Source: an uncultured bacterium
GTDB taxonomy: Bacteria; Bacillota; Clostridia; Lachnospirales; Lachnospiraceae
Assembly (NCBI GenBank): GCA_937916345.1
Contig: CALFUE010000186.1
Coordinates: 1 to 5,725 of the forward strand
Direction: 5' to 3'
Length of the DNA: 5,725 nucleotides
Below the pieces are notes generated by a model. That model did not search any database and was not told the origin of the DNA. It saw only the letters and a list, made by a program, of their open reading frames with translations. The translations under genes and the position numbers were made by a program. Positions 4,753 to 5,725 of this stretch are shown piece after piece. Each line of letters begins with the position of its first letter. Positions within the stretch are counted from its first letter, which is position 1.

Positions 4753-5725
4753 TCAAGTCGTAAATGTTGTAGATATGTCTACAAAGAATTCAATCTGTAT
4801 ACCTGCTCTGGTATCTGTCACGCCTGCATACCTCACATACTCACTCTCTCTTCCTGAGGTTGATGTCTTGGATGTGGCCTGAGTGTCGAACTTAGTATAG
4901 AGATTTCCGATGGAAGCCGATGTAGAATCATTATTGTTGTAATCCACATCAGTTGTCAAACCCTCGGAAACTATATCTGACATACTTGAAACCTTGGTAG
5001 AAACAACATTTACCTTTGGAACTGTCAGATCATATTTTACGGTAAAGGATTCAGAGGCGGTCTGAGTTGCGGAAGTTGACCCTCTCTGATAGGTGAATTT
5101 TGCATTGTAGTTTCCGCCTGAAGCACCTCCGTAGATACCATTTCCCTCGCTGGAATAAGTTATCTTGTTATCCTCTATCATGCTGTAGTACTTAACAGCA
5201 ACTCCGCTGCTGATATTCTCAGCTGCAGCTGTATTGATCAGGTCGGTTCCTCCATAGATTACATTTCCCTTCTGGGCAAAGCCCGATATCGAACCGGAAA
5301 GGATCTGAGTATCTGCCGAAGGAAGCACCGCGTACTCTCCGCTTCCGTTTCCGACACTTCCGTCATAATTAACATAACCAACGAAGCTTGAACCGTAGGC
5401 AGCGTAGAGCTTTGCGGCAAGAACAGTCGTAGTGTCCGCTATACTGTCAGCCAAAACAAGCTCCTTGCTTGTGAGCTCTACCTTATAGGTAAGCTTGATA
5501 CCGTTGGAATTTCCGTAGCTGTTTGTCTTCGCGATCTGTGCAAGCACATCATTTACCGTCAGGTTTACCGTCTTGGTAAGTCCGTAGGCTGATACCTTTA
5601 TCGTGTGTGTTCCTGATGATGCCCCTTTCGCGTAGACCTTCCCTGCCTCGTCAACAAACTGTATCGGTTCCTTGTTTGAGGCGATATTTGAGTCAACCTC
5701 CACATAATCATAATCCGTACCGATC
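4753..5725 (-). CDS. C-terminal part of a probable secreted or surface protein with Ig-like domains (partial, runs off the right edge)
   Basis: The frame is open from the right edge (the residues IGTDYDY precede the GTG at 5701-5703, so that GTG is not a real start) to a TGA at 4753-4755, giving 323 residues. Visible residues 1-59 look like the end of a bacterial Ig-like beta-sandwich (GTHTIKVSAYGLTKTVNLTV). After it comes a long stretch rich in Ser, Thr, Gly, Asn and Tyr with alternating beta-type patterns and no cysteine. This composition is typical of extracellular Firmicute proteins. The C-terminus (QIEFFVDISTTFTT) has no LPXTG motif, hydrophobic anchor or positive tail, so attachment must be elsewhere or the protein is released. 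I recognise no catalytic motif. It is separated from the ech operon by a terminator and promoter, so it is probably an unrelated unit. Function is unknown. Confidence 0.75.
   Translation of the reverse strand, partial: IGTDYDYVEVDSNIASNKEPIQFVDEAGKVYAKGASSGTHTIKVSAYGLTKTVNLTVNDVLAQIAKTNSYGNSNGIKLTYKVELTSKELVLADSIADTTTVLAAKLYAAYGSSFVGYVNYDGSVGNGSGEYAVLPSADTQILSGSISGFAQKGNVIYGGTDLINTAAAENISSGVAVKYYSMIEDNKITYSSEGNGIYGGASGGNYNAKFTYQRGSTSATQTASESFTVKYDLTVPKVNVVSTKVSSMSDIVSEGLTTDVDYNNNDSTSASIGNLYTKFDTQATSKTSTSGRESEYVRYAGVTDTRAGIQIEFFVDISTTFTT

Noticed and set aside
1..5725. CRISPR arrays, tRNA or rRNA genes, transposase genes
   Set aside because: I saw no regularly spaced repeats, no tRNA cloverleaf and no transposase motifs in the window.

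Overview
The window reads as two unlike pieces of DNA joined inside one gene. From about position 283 to 5725 it looks like a Firmicute, most likely Lachnospiraceae (for example a rumen or gut Butyrivibrio relative). Genes there have clear Shine-Dalgarno sites, tight start/stop overlaps and mixed AGA/CGC arginine codons. From 1 to about 300 it looks like Bacteroidales (Prevotella/Bacteroides type). That part has C-ending codons, no Shine-Dalgarno site, a heptamer repeat in the gap, and a Fis-type helix-turn-helix followed by the start of a one-TM-segment protein resembling a sensor kinase. The taxonomic calls are inferences from protein style, not database results.

All recognised genes are on the minus strand, so the layout is described from right to left. 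Positions 5725 to 4753 hold the 3' end of a probable surface protein with Ig-like beta domains. A 208-bp gap (4544-4751) follows. It holds a candidate 97-bp miniature inserted element flanked by 10-bp direct repeats, a good sigma-A promoter with an extended -10, and an 11-bp stem terminator hairpin that overlaps the promoter's start region. Then comes an ech operon: echA (4543-2600), echB (2603-1725), echC (1715-1248), echD (1248-820) and the start of echE (from 819).

EchA to EchE are parts of the membrane-bound, energy-converting [NiFe]-hydrogenase Ech. EchA and EchB are membrane ion-pumping and anchor subunits. EchC carries the proximal [4Fe-4S] cluster, EchD is the NuoC-like peripheral subunit, and EchE is the catalytic large subunit. 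With EchF, a two-cluster ferredoxin subunit, they would couple reduced ferredoxin oxidation and H2 production to ion translocation. EchF is not present here.

The striking feature is that echE keeps only about its first 174-179 codons and runs in frame into the last about 35-40 codons of a sigma-54 (NtrC-type) response regulator. The join falls in a short tract (about 283-300) that plausibly fits both parent genes. Codon usage changes abruptly there. The simplest explanation is a chimeric contig or an illegitimate recombination at microhomology, not a working hydrogenase-regulator fusion. The second half of the active site and echF are lost from this window either way.
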